Positions 6,054 through 6,106 of a stretch of DNA of 6,106 nucleotides are shown here, one piece after another (the first letter of the stretch is position 1; the number at the start of each line of letters is the position of its first letter). This stretch comes from an uncultured Collinsella sp. Its GTDB lineage: Bacteria; Actinomycetota; Coriobacteriia; Coriobacteriales; Coriobacteriaceae. The notes under the pieces are model-generated. The model was not told where the DNA came from and did not search any database. It saw nothing but the letters and a program-made list of their open reading frames with translations. The stretch spans positions 1-6,106 of the forward strand of contig CAKUEZ010000119.1 of the NCBI GenBank assembly GCA_934646965.1. Direction: 5' to 3'. The position numbers and the translations under genes are program-made.

Positions 6054-6106
6054 ATGAATCCCAGGACTAAATCTCAGGACATTCGCGACTTGAGCCAAAA
6101 CGATAT
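6054..6106 (+). CDS. 5' end of a gene cut by the window edge, possibly 23S rRNA methyltransferase RlmN
   Basis: Only the first 17 complete codons are present: MNPRTKSQDIRDLSQND, with the frame still open. A ribosome site lies five bases upstream. The 'DIRDLSQND' stretch recalls the N-terminus of RlmN (radical-SAM A2503 C2-methyltransferase of 23S rRNA and tRNA), which often begins with 'DI-x-LS-x-x-E/D' before its first accessory helices. None of the diagnostic parts (the CxxxCxxC cluster motif or the catalytic cysteines) fall in the window, so this identity is a guess from a short similarity. It is divergent from ddl. Confidence 0.45.
   Translation, partial: MNPRTKSQDIRDLSQND

Overview
The window reads as a moderately high-GC actinobacterial chromosome, most likely class Coriobacteriia and plausibly Collinsella or a relative. 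This rests on the codon use (GC-rich third positions), a tandem pair of WYL regulators of the actinobacterial PafB/PafC type, and the overall look of the Ddl and DinG proteins. Taxonomy is an inference; no 16S or other marker gene is present. The genes look like housekeeping and DNA-damage-related functions. I see no CRISPR array, insertion sequence, tRNA, rRNA or phage gene.

Layout. Positions 1-191 are an AT-richer, apparently non-coding leader with a short imperfect direct repeat and weak promoter-like hexamers. Two plus-strand genes follow (192-1214 and 1195-2118). They overlap by 20 bases and encode HTH-WYL-WCX proteins resembling PafB and PafC. They converge on a minus-strand operon, ddl (5003-5968) followed by dinG (2115-5009), whose reading frames overlap by 7 bases. 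The convergent genes meet on a palindromic CTAG (2115-2118) that supplies the TAG stop on both strands, so there is no intergenic terminator space. Upstream of ddl an 85-base divergent region (5969-6053) separates it from the first 17 complete codons of a plus-strand gene starting at 6054. That N-terminus resembles 23S rRNA methyltransferase RlmN but is too short to be sure.

How the genes may work together. PafB and PafC act as a heterodimeric activator of LexA-independent DNA-damage genes in mycobacteria. The large minus-strand protein is a DinG-type XPD-like helicase with an intact N-terminal DEDDh 3'-5' exonuclease and four cysteines placed as in iron-sulfur-cluster helicases. A damage-response regulator pair abutting a repair helicase-nuclease is suggestive, but no operator proves a link. 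Ddl makes the D-Ala-D-Ala dipeptide for peptidoglycan; its coupling to dinG may simply be shared transcription.

The points most worth a second look are the exonuclease plus Fe-S architecture of DinG, the PafBC-like pair with non-canonical WYL triads, and the zero-spacer convergent junction. I do not see an evident wholly new system.
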